Assembly (NCBI GenBank): GCA_963743015.1
Contig: CAVUOD010000014.1
Coordinates: 186,001 to 250,000, forward strand
DNA length: 64,000 nucleotides
Direction of reading: 5' to 3'
Origin: CAVSRC01 sp963743015
GTDB taxonomy: Bacteria; Pseudomonadota; Alphaproteobacteria; Rhizobiales; Kaistiaceae
Of this stretch, positions 8,577 to 17,065 are shown piece after piece. Position numbers and translations under genes: made by a program. The notes under the pieces are model-generated. The model ran no database searches and was not told the origin of the DNA. It saw nothing but the letters and a program-made list of their open reading frames with translations. Every line of letters starts with the position of its first letter. The first letter of the stretch is position 1.

Positions 8577-9293
8577 TCAAACAGAACCGGCGCCACACAG
8601 AGCACCAGCATTGCGGGCCAGCGTCCCCTGACGATGCGTCGCCGTTGCCGGGGATTGGCCGCGCCACCGCCACACCATGACCGCGAGAAACACCACGCTT
8701 GCGGCCAGCATCATGGCGCCGAGCGCGGGTGGTGGAATCTTGCGCCAACCGGCGAAAGGCGCGGCGAGGATGGCCATCGACACCAACAGCCACACCGACC
8801 ACACGGCAATGTTGGCCTTCAGTTCCTTCACGGAGGCCGACAGGGGATGGAGTTCCCCCGTCAGCCCGCGGACCAGCACCGTTTGCAGTACCGCGAGGAA
8901 ACAGAAGAAGGCGAGGAATGTCAGCCCAATCGCCAGGTTCGCCGCCGCCGGTGGCATGCCGTAGGCCATCGACCAGGCCAGGGCCAACGTGACGAAGCCG
9001 AGCTGGTAGCCGGCTGACGAAAACACGAGCGCAACGCCCGCAGCGGTGAAATACAGGAACGGCAGCACAAACCAGGCAACGCGCGACCGGCGCACGACCT
9101 CGACCACGATCACGCCAACCAGCAGCGCAAACGCGCAATTGCCAAGCTCCTGCACGGGGATGAACACCGGGGCGGCCTTGCCGGCGCTCGTCCAGTAGCC
9201 TCGGCGATAGGTGGCATAGGCGACAAGAGCCAGGGGGATCGCCGCCGACAGCCAGGCAGGCAAAGCGTATTGGCGGCGGCCGAGACCGATCAT
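8577..9293 (-). CDS. Polytopic membrane protein of unknown function
   Basis: With the ATG at 9293 the protein has 238 residues and about six or seven hydrophobic segments (for example LSAAIPLALVAYATY, CAFALLVGVIVVEVV, VAWFVLPFLYFTAAGVALVF, LAIGLTFLAFFCFLAVLQTVL, VWSVWLLVSMAILAAPF and a C-terminal helix near the end). The longer frame extending to 9500 has an arginine-rich start unlike a membrane protein and was not used. I do not recognise the family. It is divergent from hldE; its start lies about 145 bp from the hldE start, so the two share a control region. Confidence 0.65.
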   Translation of the reverse strand: MIGLGRRQYALPAWLSAAIPLALVAYATYRRGYWTSAGKAAPVFIPVQELGNCAFALLVGVIVVEVVRRSRVAWFVLPFLYFTAAGVALVFSSAGYQLGFVTLALAWSMAYGMPPAAANLAIGLTFLAFFCFLAVLQTVLVRGLTGELHPLSASVKELKANIAVWSVWLLVSMAILAAPFAGWRKIPPPALGAMMLAASVVFLAVMVWRWRGQSPATATHRQGTLARNAGALCGAGSV

Positions 9294-9438
9294 GGCCGGA
9301 CAATAAGCCACCTCTGGTTGCGCATCGCTTAAGCCTGTCCGGAAAGATTTAGCGTCCTGGCTGCTCGGCGCGCTGCTTGCCCACAACCCCGCCCGTCGAT
9401 ATGACCGAGCAATCGCCAAGCGGGAGAGCCGGGGAACC

Positions 9439-10884
9439 ATGGACGCCAACGTCGTCGGACGCCTTGCCGAGGCCCACGTTCTGGTGGTCGGAGACGTCAT
9501 GCTCGACCGCTTCGTCGAGGGCCAGGTGACGCGGGTGTCACGCGAGGCGCCGGTGCCGGTGCTGAAATTCGGCGCGGCGCGCGCCTATCCCGGCGGCGCC
9601 AGTAATGTCGCGGCAAACGTGCTGGCCTATGGCAGCGCGGTGACGCTGGTCGGGCTTACCGGTGCCGATGCCGCGGCCGACGAGCTCAAATCGCTGTGCC
9701 AGAGTTTTCCGCGCCTCAACGAGCGGCTGATCGCCGATGCCGGCCGGCCGACGACCGTCAAGACGCGCTATCTCAGCGGCTGGCACCAGCTTCTGTGCAT
9801 CGATGCCGAGGACACACGGACGGCGGAGCCGGCGGTGCGCGACCGCCTCGTCGCAGCGGCAGAGGCGGCGATGGACGCCTGCGGGGCGCTGGTGATCTCC
9901 GATTACGGGCGCGGAGCGCTCGACGAATCCTCGATCGCCGCCCTGATCGGGGCGGCTCGCGCCGCCGGCAGAAAGGTCGTGGTCGATCCGCGCCGGGCCG
10001 ATGCATCGGCCTTTGCCGGGGCCAGCGTGGTCACCCCCAATATCGAGGAGATGACCGCCTTCTCCGGCATCCGTGCCGACAGCGACGAGAGCGCGGTGGC
10101 GGCCTGCCGCAAGGTGCTCGACATGGCGGCGATCGACGCCGTGCTGCTCACCCGCGGCGCGGCCGGCATGACGCTGGTCGGCCGCGACGCGGCGCCGCTG
10201 CATGTGCGCGCCGAGACCCACAGGGTGTTCGACGTCACCGGCGCCGGCGACACGGTGGTGGCGACGCTGGCGACAGCGCTGGCGGTCGGCGCACCGCTCG
10301 CCGATGCGGTGCGTCTGGCCAATGTCGCAGCCGGCATCGTGGTCGCCAAGCCGGGCACGGCGACGGTGCGCCCGCAGGAGCTGACGCATGCGCTCGGCGC
10401 CGGCTTCAGCGACGGCGTGGTCAGCCGCGACGATGCGGGGCTGCGGATTGGCGAATGGCAGGCGAAGGGCCTCAAGGTCGGCTTCACCAACGGCGTCTTC
10501 GATCTTCTCCACCGCGGCCACCTGCATTCGCTGGAACAGGCGGCGCGGCGGGTCGACCGGCTGGTCGTCGGGGTCAATTCCGACGCGTCGACGCGGCGCC
10601 TGAAAGGGCCGGAGCGCCCGGTGCAGGACGAGGCGACGCGGGCGGCGGTGCTGGCGGCGCTGCGCTTCGTCGATCTGGTGACGATCTTCGGCGAGGACAC
10701 GCCGGAAGAGCTGATCCAGGCGGTGCGGCCCGACACGCTGTTCAAGGGCGCCGACTATACCGGACAGCAGATCCCCGGACAGGCCTTCGTCGAGGCGCAT
10801 GGCGGCAGCGTGACCCTGCTGCCGCTGCTCGAAGGCTACAGCACGACCAGCACGGTCAAGAAGGTGCGCGAGGGGAAGGCGTAG
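9439..10884 (+). CDS. hldE: Bifunctional heptose-7-phosphate kinase / heptose-1-phosphate adenylyltransferase
   Basis: The 481 residues match the two-domain HldE (RfaE) architecture. The N-terminal ribokinase-like domain (about 1-320) carries GGASNVAANV (52-61) and the catalytic DVTGAGDT (265-272). The C-terminal nucleotidyltransferase domain (about 345-481) carries FTNGVFDLLHRGH with the HxGH motif near 358-361. It phosphorylates D-glycero-beta-D-manno-heptose 7-phosphate and adenylylates the 1-phosphate, in the cytosolic pathway to ADP-L-glycero-D-manno-heptose for the LPS inner core. No other heptose gene is adjacent. It converges with vapC, leaving only 6 bp between stop codons. Confidence 0.97.
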   Translation: MDANVVGRLAEAHVLVVGDVMLDRFVEGQVTRVSREAPVPVLKFGAARAYPGGASNVAANVLAYGSAVTLVGLTGADAAADELKSLCQSFPRLNERLIADAGRPTTVKTRYLSGWHQLLCIDAEDTRTAEPAVRDRLVAAAEAAMDACGALVISDYGRGALDESSIAALIGAARAAGRKVVVDPRRADASAFAGASVVTPNIEEMTAFSGIRADSDESAVAACRKVLDMAAIDAVLLTRGAAGMTLVGRDAAPLHVRAETHRVFDVTGAGDTVVATLATALAVGAPLADAVRLANVAAGIVVAKPGTATVRPQELTHALGAGFSDGVVSRDDAGLRIGEWQAKGLKVGFTNGVFDLLHRGHLHSLEQAARRVDRLVVGVNSDASTRRLKGPERPVQDEATRAAVLAALRFVDLVTIFGEDTPEELIQAVRPDTLFKGADYTGQQIPGQAFVEAHGGSVTLLPLLEGYSTTSTVKKVREGKA

Positions 10885-10890
10885 GGCCAG

Positions 10891-11301
10891 TCAGCGCTCG
10901 GCGACGAAAGGATTGAGAGTCGCTACGCCGAAGTGCGCGAAGTCGCGCACGTTGCGGGTGACAACCGTCAGGCCGTGCCTCAGCGCAACTGCGGCGATCA
11001 TGGCGTCTTCGATCAAATCGTCGGAACGGTGGTGCATCAGTCTCGCCCAGATGCGAAACGTCCGGCCGTCGAGCGGCAGGACGGTCGACGTCTGCTCCAC
11101 CTGGTCAACCCATGCCTCGATCGCGGCGGCTTTTTCAGGGTCCTGATCGCGCGTCAGTTCGATCCCGGCCTGGATCTCCCCCAGGGTCACGGCGCTGAGA
11201 TATATCGGCTCGGCCGGTATGCTTTCGAGCCACGCCAGCACGGCGCCATGCGGCCGCGAGCGGCGCAGCTCTGACACCACGTTGGTGTCCAGCAGATACA
11301 T
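10891..11301 (-). CDS. vapC: PIN-domain toxin, VapC family ribonuclease
   Basis: The 136 residues form one PIN domain. It starts MYLLDTNVVSEL (Asp5) and has further conserved acids in the GEIQAGI segment (Glu42) and LIEDAMIAAVA (Asp99), the Mg2+-binding set of VapC RNases, which usually cut tRNA or rRNA. It lies 3 nt after the antitoxin stop codon, so the two genes are translated as a unit. The order antitoxin-toxin and the operator upstream fit a type II toxin-antitoxin module. The molecular target is not predictable. Confidence 0.93.
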   Translation of the reverse strand: MYLLDTNVVSELRRSRPHGAVLAWLESIPAEPIYLSAVTLGEIQAGIELTRDQDPEKAAAIEAWVDQVEQTSTVLPLDGRTFRIWARLMHHRSDDLIEDAMIAAVALRHGLTVVTRNVRDFAHFGVATLNPFVAER

Positions 11302-11304
11302 GCG

Positions 11305-11565
11305 TCAGTCGCTGAAATCAGGGATGGGCCGGCGCGACAATCGTCCGCGTTTCGGCAAAGCGATGTCGAACCGATTCTCGTCGGAGAGAAGCAAGTCCTT
11401 CAGCGTCGGCTTATGTGCCTGCTCCATCCTCGCCCACGTCTCCGCGGGCACCACGACCGCCGCCGGCACGCCGCGGCGCGTCACCATCTGCGGCCCGTCC
11501 CTGAGGCTCGCCTCCAGCAATTCGCTGAAGCGGGCTTTCGCATCCTGCACCTGCCAAGTCCGCAA
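11305..11565 (-). CDS. vapB: Phd/YefM-family antitoxin
   Basis: The 86-residue protein begins MRTWQVQDAKARFSELLEASL, the DNA-binding N-terminal fold of Phd/YefM antitoxins, followed by RGVPAAVVVPAETWARM. The C-terminal half (about 55-86), basic and partly disordered, should wrap the PIN toxin. It is cotranscribed with vapC. The perfect inverted repeat starting 17 bp upstream of its start codon is the likely autoregulatory operator. The symbol follows the toxin pairing; the antitoxin itself is Phd-like rather than AbrB-like. Confidence 0.92.
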   Translation of the reverse strand: MRTWQVQDAKARFSELLEASLRDGPQMVTRRGVPAAVVVPAETWARMEQAHKPTLKDLLLSDENRFDIALPKRGRLSRRPIPDFSD

Positions 11566-11581
11566 GACATCTCTCCTTGAT

Positions 11582-11605
11582 CTGACTAGTTATATGACTA
11601 GTCAG
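11582..11605 (-). promoter_or_regulatory. Palindromic operator of the toxin-antitoxin operon
   Basis: CTGACTAGT (11582-11590), spacer TATATG, ACTAGTCAG (11597-11605) is a perfect 9+9 bp inverted repeat. The AT-rich spacer could form part of the -10 region on the minus strand. It also contains a direct TGACTAGT duplication. Position immediately upstream of the antitoxin gene fits binding by the antitoxin or the antitoxin-toxin complex. Confidence 0.8.
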
Positions 11606-11629
11606 CTCGGCGATTCAAGCCCCCGCCCG

Positions 11630-13336
11630 TCAGCAGAAATCGAAGTCGCAGCCCTCGTCGGCCTGCAGGACGTGATCGTGGTAGAGGCGATCGTAGCCGC
11701 GGCGGGCCGGCGGCTCCGGCCGGGTCGCTTCAAAGGCCGCCCGGCGTCTGGCGAGCTCGGCCTCGGTCACCAGCAGATCGAGGCGGCGCTCCCTGACGCT
11801 GAGCTGAATGCGGTCGCCGGTCCGCACCAAAGCGAGCGGCCCGCCGGTGGCGGCGTCCGGCGTCACATGGAGCACGACGGCGCCGTAGGCGGTTCCCGAC
11901 ATGCGCGCATCGGAAATGCGCACCATGTCCTTCACCCCGGCGCGGGCGAGCTTCTTGGGGATCGGCAGATAGCCGGCCTCGGGCATGGCGGCATCGCTCC
12001 GCGGTCCGGCGTTCTGGAGCACCAGGATATCGTCGGCGCTGACGTCGAGATCGTCGGAATCGATGCGGGCGGCGAGGTCCTCGAGCGAGGTGAAGACCAC
12101 CGCCTTGCCGGTATGCTCGAGCAGTTTCTGGTCGGCGGCGGAGCGCTTGAGGATGGCGCCGCCCGGCGCCAGCGATCCGAACAGGGCAACCAGGCCGCCC
12201 TGCGGCTCGATGGGTTCGTCGCGCGCCTTGACGATGGCGCGGTCGACCGGATCGCGGGGCGGACGGGCAAGGCGCTCGCCGAGCGTCTCGCCGGTCACCG
12301 TCATGCAGTCGAGGTCGAGCAGCGATCCGAGCTCGCGCATCACCGCCTCGACGCCGCCGGCGGCGAACAGGTCTTCCATATAGCCGGTGCCGACCGGCTT
12401 CAGGTTGACCAGAACCGGAGTCGTTTCAGACAGTTCGTTGAAGCGCTTGAGATCGAGGGCGAAGCCGCGCCGCCGCGCGATGGCGGCGAGATGGAGGACG
12501 GCATTGGTCGAGCCGCCGATGGCAAGCAGCACGCGGACGGCATTCTCGATCGACGCCGGCGTGATGATGCGCGACGGGCGAATGTCGGAGCCGATCAGCG
12601 CGGCTGCGCGGGCACCGCTCTCCTCGGCGATGCGCAGCCGGTCGGCATGGACCGCCGGAGCCGCGGCGGAGCCCGGCAGGCCCATGCCGAGCGCCTCGGT
12701 GAGACAGGCCATGGTGCTCGCCGTGCCCATGACGGCGCAGGTGCCGGCGGTAGTCGCCAGCCGCCCCTCGACCTGCTCGATCTCTTCCCTGTCGATATCG
12801 CCGGCCCGGTAGCGCGCCCAGAAGCGGCGGCAGTCGGTGCAGGCGCCGAGGCGCTCGCCCCTGTGGCGGGAGGTCGACATGGGGCCGGCGACCAGCGCCA
12901 CCGCCGGCAGGTCGACGGAGGCCGCCGCCATCAGTTGCGCCGGCGTGGTCTTGTCGCAGCCGCCCATGAGCACGACCGAATCCATCGGTTGGGCGCGGAT
13001 CATCTCCTCGGTGTCGAGCGCCATCAGGTTGCGGAACTTGAGGCTGGTGGGCGACAGGAAGACCTCGCCCAGCGAGATCGTCGGAAACGGGATCGGCAAG
13101 GCGCCGGCGGCAAGCACGCCGCGCTTCACTGCCTCGAGCATTTCCGGGAAGTGGCGGTGGCAATTGTTGAAGCCCGATGCCGTATAGGCAATTCCGACCA
13201 CGGGCCGGTCGAGCATGGCGTCGGAGTAGCCCATCGAGCGGGCGAAGGAGCGGCGCAGGTAACGGGCAAAATCCTTGTCGCCGTAGTTGGTTAGGCCGCG
13301 GTCGATGCCGCGGGGTGTGTCCGACCGATCGTTCAT
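11630..13336 (-). CDS. IlvD/Edd-family sugar-acid (pentonate-type) dehydratase
   Basis: At 568 residues it has the family length. Three cysteines are placed as in [2Fe-2S] pentonate dehydratases: Cys59 (GFNNC), Cys127 (MGGCDKT) and Cys200 (TAGTC). The late RMSGTAYG segment carries the conserved serine of the active site. This set fits L-arabinonate/D-xylonate/galactonate-type dehydratases better than the [4Fe-4S] valine-pathway enzyme. The product would be a 2-keto-3-deoxy sugar acid. The convergently spaced operator at 13361-13380 and the adjacent GntR gene, both upstream, suggest substrate-induced expression. The exact sugar acid is not determinable. Confidence 0.88.
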   Translation of the reverse strand: MNDRSDTPRGIDRGLTNYGDKDFARYLRRSFARSMGYSDAMLDRPVVGIAYTASGFNNCHRHFPEMLEAVKRGVLAAGALPIPFPTISLGEVFLSPTSLKFRNLMALDTEEMIRAQPMDSVVLMGGCDKTTPAQLMAAASVDLPAVALVAGPMSTSRHRGERLGACTDCRRFWARYRAGDIDREEIEQVEGRLATTAGTCAVMGTASTMACLTEALGMGLPGSAAAPAVHADRLRIAEESGARAAALIGSDIRPSRIITPASIENAVRVLLAIGGSTNAVLHLAAIARRRGFALDLKRFNELSETTPVLVNLKPVGTGYMEDLFAAGGVEAVMRELGSLLDLDCMTVTGETLGERLARPPRDPVDRAIVKARDEPIEPQGGLVALFGSLAPGGAILKRSAADQKLLEHTGKAVVFTSLEDLAARIDSDDLDVSADDILVLQNAGPRSDAAMPEAGYLPIPKKLARAGVKDMVRISDARMSGTAYGAVVLHVTPDAATGGPLALVRTGDRIQLSVRERRLDLLVTEAELARRRAAFEATRPEPPARRGYDRLYHDHVLQADEGCDFDFC

Positions 13337-13360
13337 GACAGGTCCCGCCCGGGTTCCACG

Positions 13361-13380
13361 CTATCTGTCGCGCCAGATAG
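13361..13380. promoter_or_regulatory. Inverted repeat, probable GntR operator
   Basis: CTATCTG (13361-13367), six-base spacer, CAGATAG (13374-13380) is a perfect inverted repeat in the 95-bp gap between the GntR gene and the dehydratase start, about 25 bp upstream of the start codon. Local regulation by the neighbouring GntR protein is inferred. Confidence 0.55.
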
Positions 13381-13431
13381 GCGGCTTCACCAGCCCGGCG
13401 CAAGAGCCCGAGCGCTCCATCGGGTGGCAGG

Positions 13432-14172
13432 TCAATGGTCGCGCGGACGACTGCGATCGCGCATGATCCGGGAAATGGTCTCCTGGGCGGTGCACACGAT
13501 CTCTTCCATCGTATCGCGGGCGGTCTCCGGATCGCCGCGGGCGATCGCCTCGTAGACGGCGGCGTGCTGCTCGATCCCGATCTTGAAGCGCCAGCGCTCT
13601 TCGGCCTGCAGCTTGAAACTGATGTTGAGAACCGGGCCGATGATCGTGCTCAGACGCTCGAACAGGGAGTTGCCGCTCGCCGTCAGCAACGCTGCGTGAA
13701 AATCGGCGTCGGCCTGGAGAAATTGCGGCTCATCCTCGACATTCGAGCGCATTCCGTCGAGTGCCGCCTTGATGCGGCCAAGACGTTCGACATCGACGCG
13801 ACGCGCGGCCAGGGCCGCCGCCGCCGGCTCGATCACCCGGCGAAGCTCGATCAGATCGTTGAGGAACTCCTGGCGGATGGTGTCCGGCGAGTGCCAGGCG
13901 AGCACGTCCGGGTCGAGCAGGTTCCACGACGAGCGCGGCAGCACCCAGGTGCCGGTGCGACGACGCGACGCAACCAGCCCCTTGGCGGCGAGCACCTTGA
14001 GGCCTTCGCGGACCGCCTGCCGGCTGACGCCGAACTGCTCGGCCAATTCCGATTCAGGCGGCAAACTCGCGCCTTCGGCGTAATCGCTGGAAACGATACG
14101 GCGGCCGATTTCGTGAGCCAGCCGCGCGTGCAGTGCGCGCGATGGGTAGAGGCGTTTCTGCGGCAAAATCAA
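13432..14172 (-). CDS. GntR-family (FadR/FCD subgroup) transcriptional regulator
   Basis: The protein has 246 residues. The N-terminal winged helix-turn-helix (about 10-80) shows PPESELAEQFGVSRQAVREGLKVLAAKGLV, the GntR signature. The all-helical C-terminal FCD domain (about 95-230) contains DADFHAALLTASGN and the late HAAVYEAIARGDPETAR, which in this family bind a metal and a carboxylic-acid effector. It is transcribed toward and 95 bp upstream of the dehydratase gene, so a sugar-acid effector is likely. It diverges from rfbC across about 150 bp. Confidence 0.92.
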   Translation of the reverse strand: MILPQKRLYPSRALHARLAHEIGRRIVSSDYAEGASLPPESELAEQFGVSRQAVREGLKVLAAKGLVASRRRTGTWVLPRSSWNLLDPDVLAWHSPDTIRQEFLNDLIELRRVIEPAAAALAARRVDVERLGRIKAALDGMRSNVEDEPQFLQADADFHAALLTASGNSLFERLSTIIGPVLNISFKLQAEERWRFKIGIEQHAAVYEAIARGDPETARDTMEEIVCTAQETISRIMRDRSRPRDH

Positions 14173-14320
14173 ACGGTTGTTGTACGGATCACCAGTAGCT
14201 GCAACCTAACAGCGATCCCCTCAACGGTCCACACGGACGCGCCACAACTTTGTCGCATGGTCAACGCGCCCGCCCCACGGAGATGACGCCGGGCACGCTA
14301 TGCGCTAGGCAGGCTTTGCC

Positions 14321-14887
14321 ATGAACGTGCGCGAACTCGGCCTGCCCGGTGTCATCGAAATCGTCCCCGACCGGTTCGGGGACGAACGCGGATTCTTTTC
14401 CGAGACGTTCAATGCCGCCCGCTTCGCCGCCGCGGGTATCGACGTCAGCTGGGTGCAGGACAATCATTCCCTGTCGCGGCAGGCCGGCGTGCTGCGCGGC
14501 CTGCATTTCCAGGTCAGTCCCCTTCAGCAGAAGAAGCTGGTGCGGGTCGTGCGCGGTGCCATCCTCGACGTCGTCGTCGACATCCGCCCCGCCTCCGCCA
14601 CCTTCAGGCAGTGGATCGCCGCGGAGATCTCCGCCGAGGCGTGGAACCAGATCTTCGTGCCGGACGGCATGGCGCACGGATTCCTGACGCTCTCTCCCGA
14701 TACCGAGGTCATCTACAAGGTCTCGGCGCCTTACTCGCCCGAACACGAACGCGCGATCCGCTACGACGATCCGGAACTGGCGATCGCATGGCCGCTGGAG
14801 GGCACGAGCCCGGTGCTGTCGCGCAAGGACGAGGCCGCACCTCATCTGCGCGACCTCATGGACGAGCTTCGCACCCTCAAGGGATAG
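14321..14887 (+). CDS. rfbC: dTDP-4-dehydrorhamnose 3,5-epimerase
   Basis: The 188-residue protein has the RmlC cupin core: DERGFFSETF, then VLRGLHFQ with the catalytic His62, LVRVVRGAILDVVVDIR, and the FVPDGMAHGFLTLS / EVIYKVSAPYSPEHER region bearing substrate-binding residues. It epimerises dTDP-4-keto-6-deoxyglucose at C3 and C5 in dTDP-L-rhamnose synthesis for surface polysaccharide. rfbA, rfbB and rfbD are not nearby. It converges with the MetE-like gene with 6 bp between them. Confidence 0.95.
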   Translation: MNVRELGLPGVIEIVPDRFGDERGFFSETFNAARFAAAGIDVSWVQDNHSLSRQAGVLRGLHFQVSPLQQKKLVRVVRGAILDVVVDIRPASATFRQWIAAEISAEAWNQIFVPDGMAHGFLTLSPDTEVIYKVSAPYSPEHERAIRYDDPELAIAWPLEGTSPVLSRKDEAAPHLRDLMDELRTLKG

Positions 14888-14893
14888 CCGGCC

Positions 14894-15995
14894 CTACCAG
14901 ACTTCGTGGGCGATCTCGACGATCTCGCGCAGCTTCGCCCATTGCGCCTCTTCGGTGAGGACGTTGCCCTCCTCGGTCGAAGCGAAGCCGCATTGCGGCG
15001 ACAGGCAGAGCTGGTCGAGGGCGACATATTTGGTCGCCTCGTCGATGCGCTTCTTGACGTCGTCCTTGTTTTCCAGCGTGCCGCTCTTCGACGTGATGAG
15101 GCCGAGAACGACCATCTTGTCGCCCTTGGGCAGGAAGCGCAGCGGCTCGAAGCCGCCGGCCCGCTCGGTGTCGTATTCGAGGAAATAGCCGTCCAGATTG
15201 ACGCCGGCGAGCAAGGTTTCGGCCACCGGCTCGTAGCCACCGGAGGAAACCCAGGTCGAGCGGAAGTTGCCACGGCAGACATGCATGGTGATGGTCATGT
15301 CGGCAGGCTTGGATTCCAGCGCCTTGTTGATGGTGCGGGCGTAGCGCTCCTGCAGGCGGTCGACATCATCGCCGCGTGCCTTGGCCTGTTCGCGCTGCTC
15401 CTCCGAGCAGAGATAAGCCCACACCACGTCGTCGAGCTGCAGGTAACGGCAGCCGGCATCGTAGAAGGCGCGGATCGCCTTGCCGTAGGCGGCCGCAGCA
15501 TCGTCGAAGAACTCGTCGATGTCCGGATAGATCGCCTTGATGGCGTTGAAGCCGGAGCGGAAATGCAGAACGCTCGGGCTGGGAATGGTCATCTTCGGCA
15601 CGAGATCTGTGTGCGACTTCAGGAAATTGAAGTGCTCGATCATCGGATGGTGCGCCGGCCAGCCGACCTTGCCGACGACGTTGACGGTCTCGGCCTTGGT
15701 CTGCACGCCGTGGAAGGCGATGCCGTGGTCGAGCTGCACCAGCTTGCAGCCGTCGAGCCCGGCGAGGAAATCGAAATGCCACCAGGAGCGGCGGAACTCG
15801 CCGTCGGTCGCCGACTGCAGCCCGACCTCCGCCTGCTTCGCCAAGATTTTCTCGATCTCTCGGTCTTCGACGGCGCGCAGCTGCGTCGGCGGTGATCTCG
15901 CCGGCGGCGCGCTTGGCGCGCGCCTCCTTGAGCGGCTCCGGACGCAGCAGGCTGCCGACCATATCGGCGCGGAATGGTGGTTTCGTGCGCTGCAT
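14894..15995 (-). CDS. MetE C-terminal-domain-like (cobalamin-independent methionine synthase II family) protein, frameshifted
   Basis: Two overlapping frames join into one protein of about 366 residues. The N-terminus MQRTKPPFRADMVGSLLRPEPL lies in one frame, and from QLRAVEDREIEKILAKQ the protein continues in another. One surplus base at about 15884 restores the frame. The body has the single-domain MetE barrel with zinc ligands HVC (in HVCRGNF) and a downstream Cys in SPQCGF, plus YLQLDDVVWAYL. Family members transfer methyl groups to thiols, but many single-domain homologues have no proven substrate. The start at 15995 follows GGGAGG at good spacing. The frame break may be a sequence error or a real lesion. 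Confidence 0.85.
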
Positions 15996-16102
15996 ATTGT
16001 TTCCTCCCAAACTAATTTGGCTGATTATGGCGAGTGTGACGCGTCCCGCCAACAACAAATCCGACCCAAGGCAACTTCATCCGCCGCGGCGCGGCGCCGC
16101 GG

Positions 16103-17065
16103 CTAACGGAAGCGCTTCCACAGCGAACTGGAGGCGACCGCCGCCAAAATGATCACGCCGACCAGGATATCGCGGACATAGCTGTCGACGCTCATCTGGG
16201 TGAGGCCGTTGTCCAGGGCGCCAAGGATGAGAACGCCGACGACGGTGGCATGCACGCGCGGCTCGCCCTCCTCGCTCATGGTCATGCCGAGGAACACCGC
16301 CGCGATGGCGTTGAGCATCAGGCCGCTGCCCTGGGTCGGATTGGCCGAGGCGACGCGGCTGGCATACATGAGGCCGGCAACCGCGGCGCCGAGACCGGTG
16401 AGCGCGAAGGCGATGAGGCGCAGCCGCTTGACCGCCACGCCGCTGAGGCGCGCGGCTTCCGAATTGCCGCCGATGGCATAGAGCCGGCGGCCGAAGGTGG
16501 TCTGTTCGAGCAGCACCCAGACGATCAGGATGACGACCACGGCGACGACGGTCAGGTTGGGCAGCTTCAGCGACTGCCCGGCAATGGTGCCGAGCGGCAG
16601 GCCGCCGCGGGCGAAACCGGAGAAGGCGGCCGGGATCTCGCGCCCGAAGATCGTGCGGCCGCCGCTGATGAGGAAGGCGGCGCCGGAAAAGATGGTCAGC
16701 GTGGCCAGCGTCGCGATGAAGGGCAGGATGCCGATCAGGCTGACCAGCACGCCGTTCAGCGCCCCGCCGGCCAGGCCGACGAGCAGGGCCAGGCCGACGG
16801 CGGCCCATACCGGGAATCCGAAGGTGAACAGGATCGCCGCAACGATGCCGGCGAGGCTCGCCATCGAGCCGACGCTGAGATCGAAGTCGCCCATGACCAT
16901 GACGATGGTCATGGTCACCGCGACCACGATCAACATGCTCATCTGCTGGCTGATGTTGAGCCAGTTGCGCCCGGTGAGAAAGGTGTCGGGCAGAACCACG
17001 GAGAAGAAGATCAGGATGATGGCGAAGCCGATGAGCGTGCCGTAGCGGCGGAGCAGCGAACCCAT
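16103..17065 (-). CDS. Ribose-type (CUT2) sugar ABC transporter permease
   Basis: The 320-residue protein has about eight to ten hydrophobic helices and the signature GGALNGVLVSLIGILPFIATLATL plus GGRTIF and AIGGNSEAARLSGV segments of RbsC-like permeases. It would form the membrane channel of a high-affinity sugar importer with the ATPase encoded upstream. The ATPase stop and permease start overlap by one base (TGATG), indicating coupled translation. It is the last gene of the SBP-ATPase-permease operon. Confidence 0.94.
   Translation of the reverse strand: MGSLLRRYGTLIGFAIILIFFSVVLPDTFLTGRNWLNISQQMSMLIVVAVTMTIVMVMGDFDLSVGSMASLAGIVAAILFTFGFPVWAAVGLALLVGLAGGALNGVLVSLIGILPFIATLATLTIFSGAAFLISGGRTIFGREIPAAFSGFARGGLPLGTIAGQSLKLPNLTVVAVVVILIVWVLLEQTTFGRRLYAIGGNSEAARLSGVAVKRLRLIAFALTGLGAAVAGLMYASRVASANPTQGSGLMLNAIAAVFLGMTMSEEGEPRVHATVVGVLILGALDNGLTQMSVDSYVRDILVGVIILAAVASSSLWKRFR

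Noticed and set aside
9538..10800. Minus-strand 420-codon frame opposite hldE
   Set aside because: It is a shadow of hldE, which has clear kinase and nucleotidyltransferase motifs on the plus strand.
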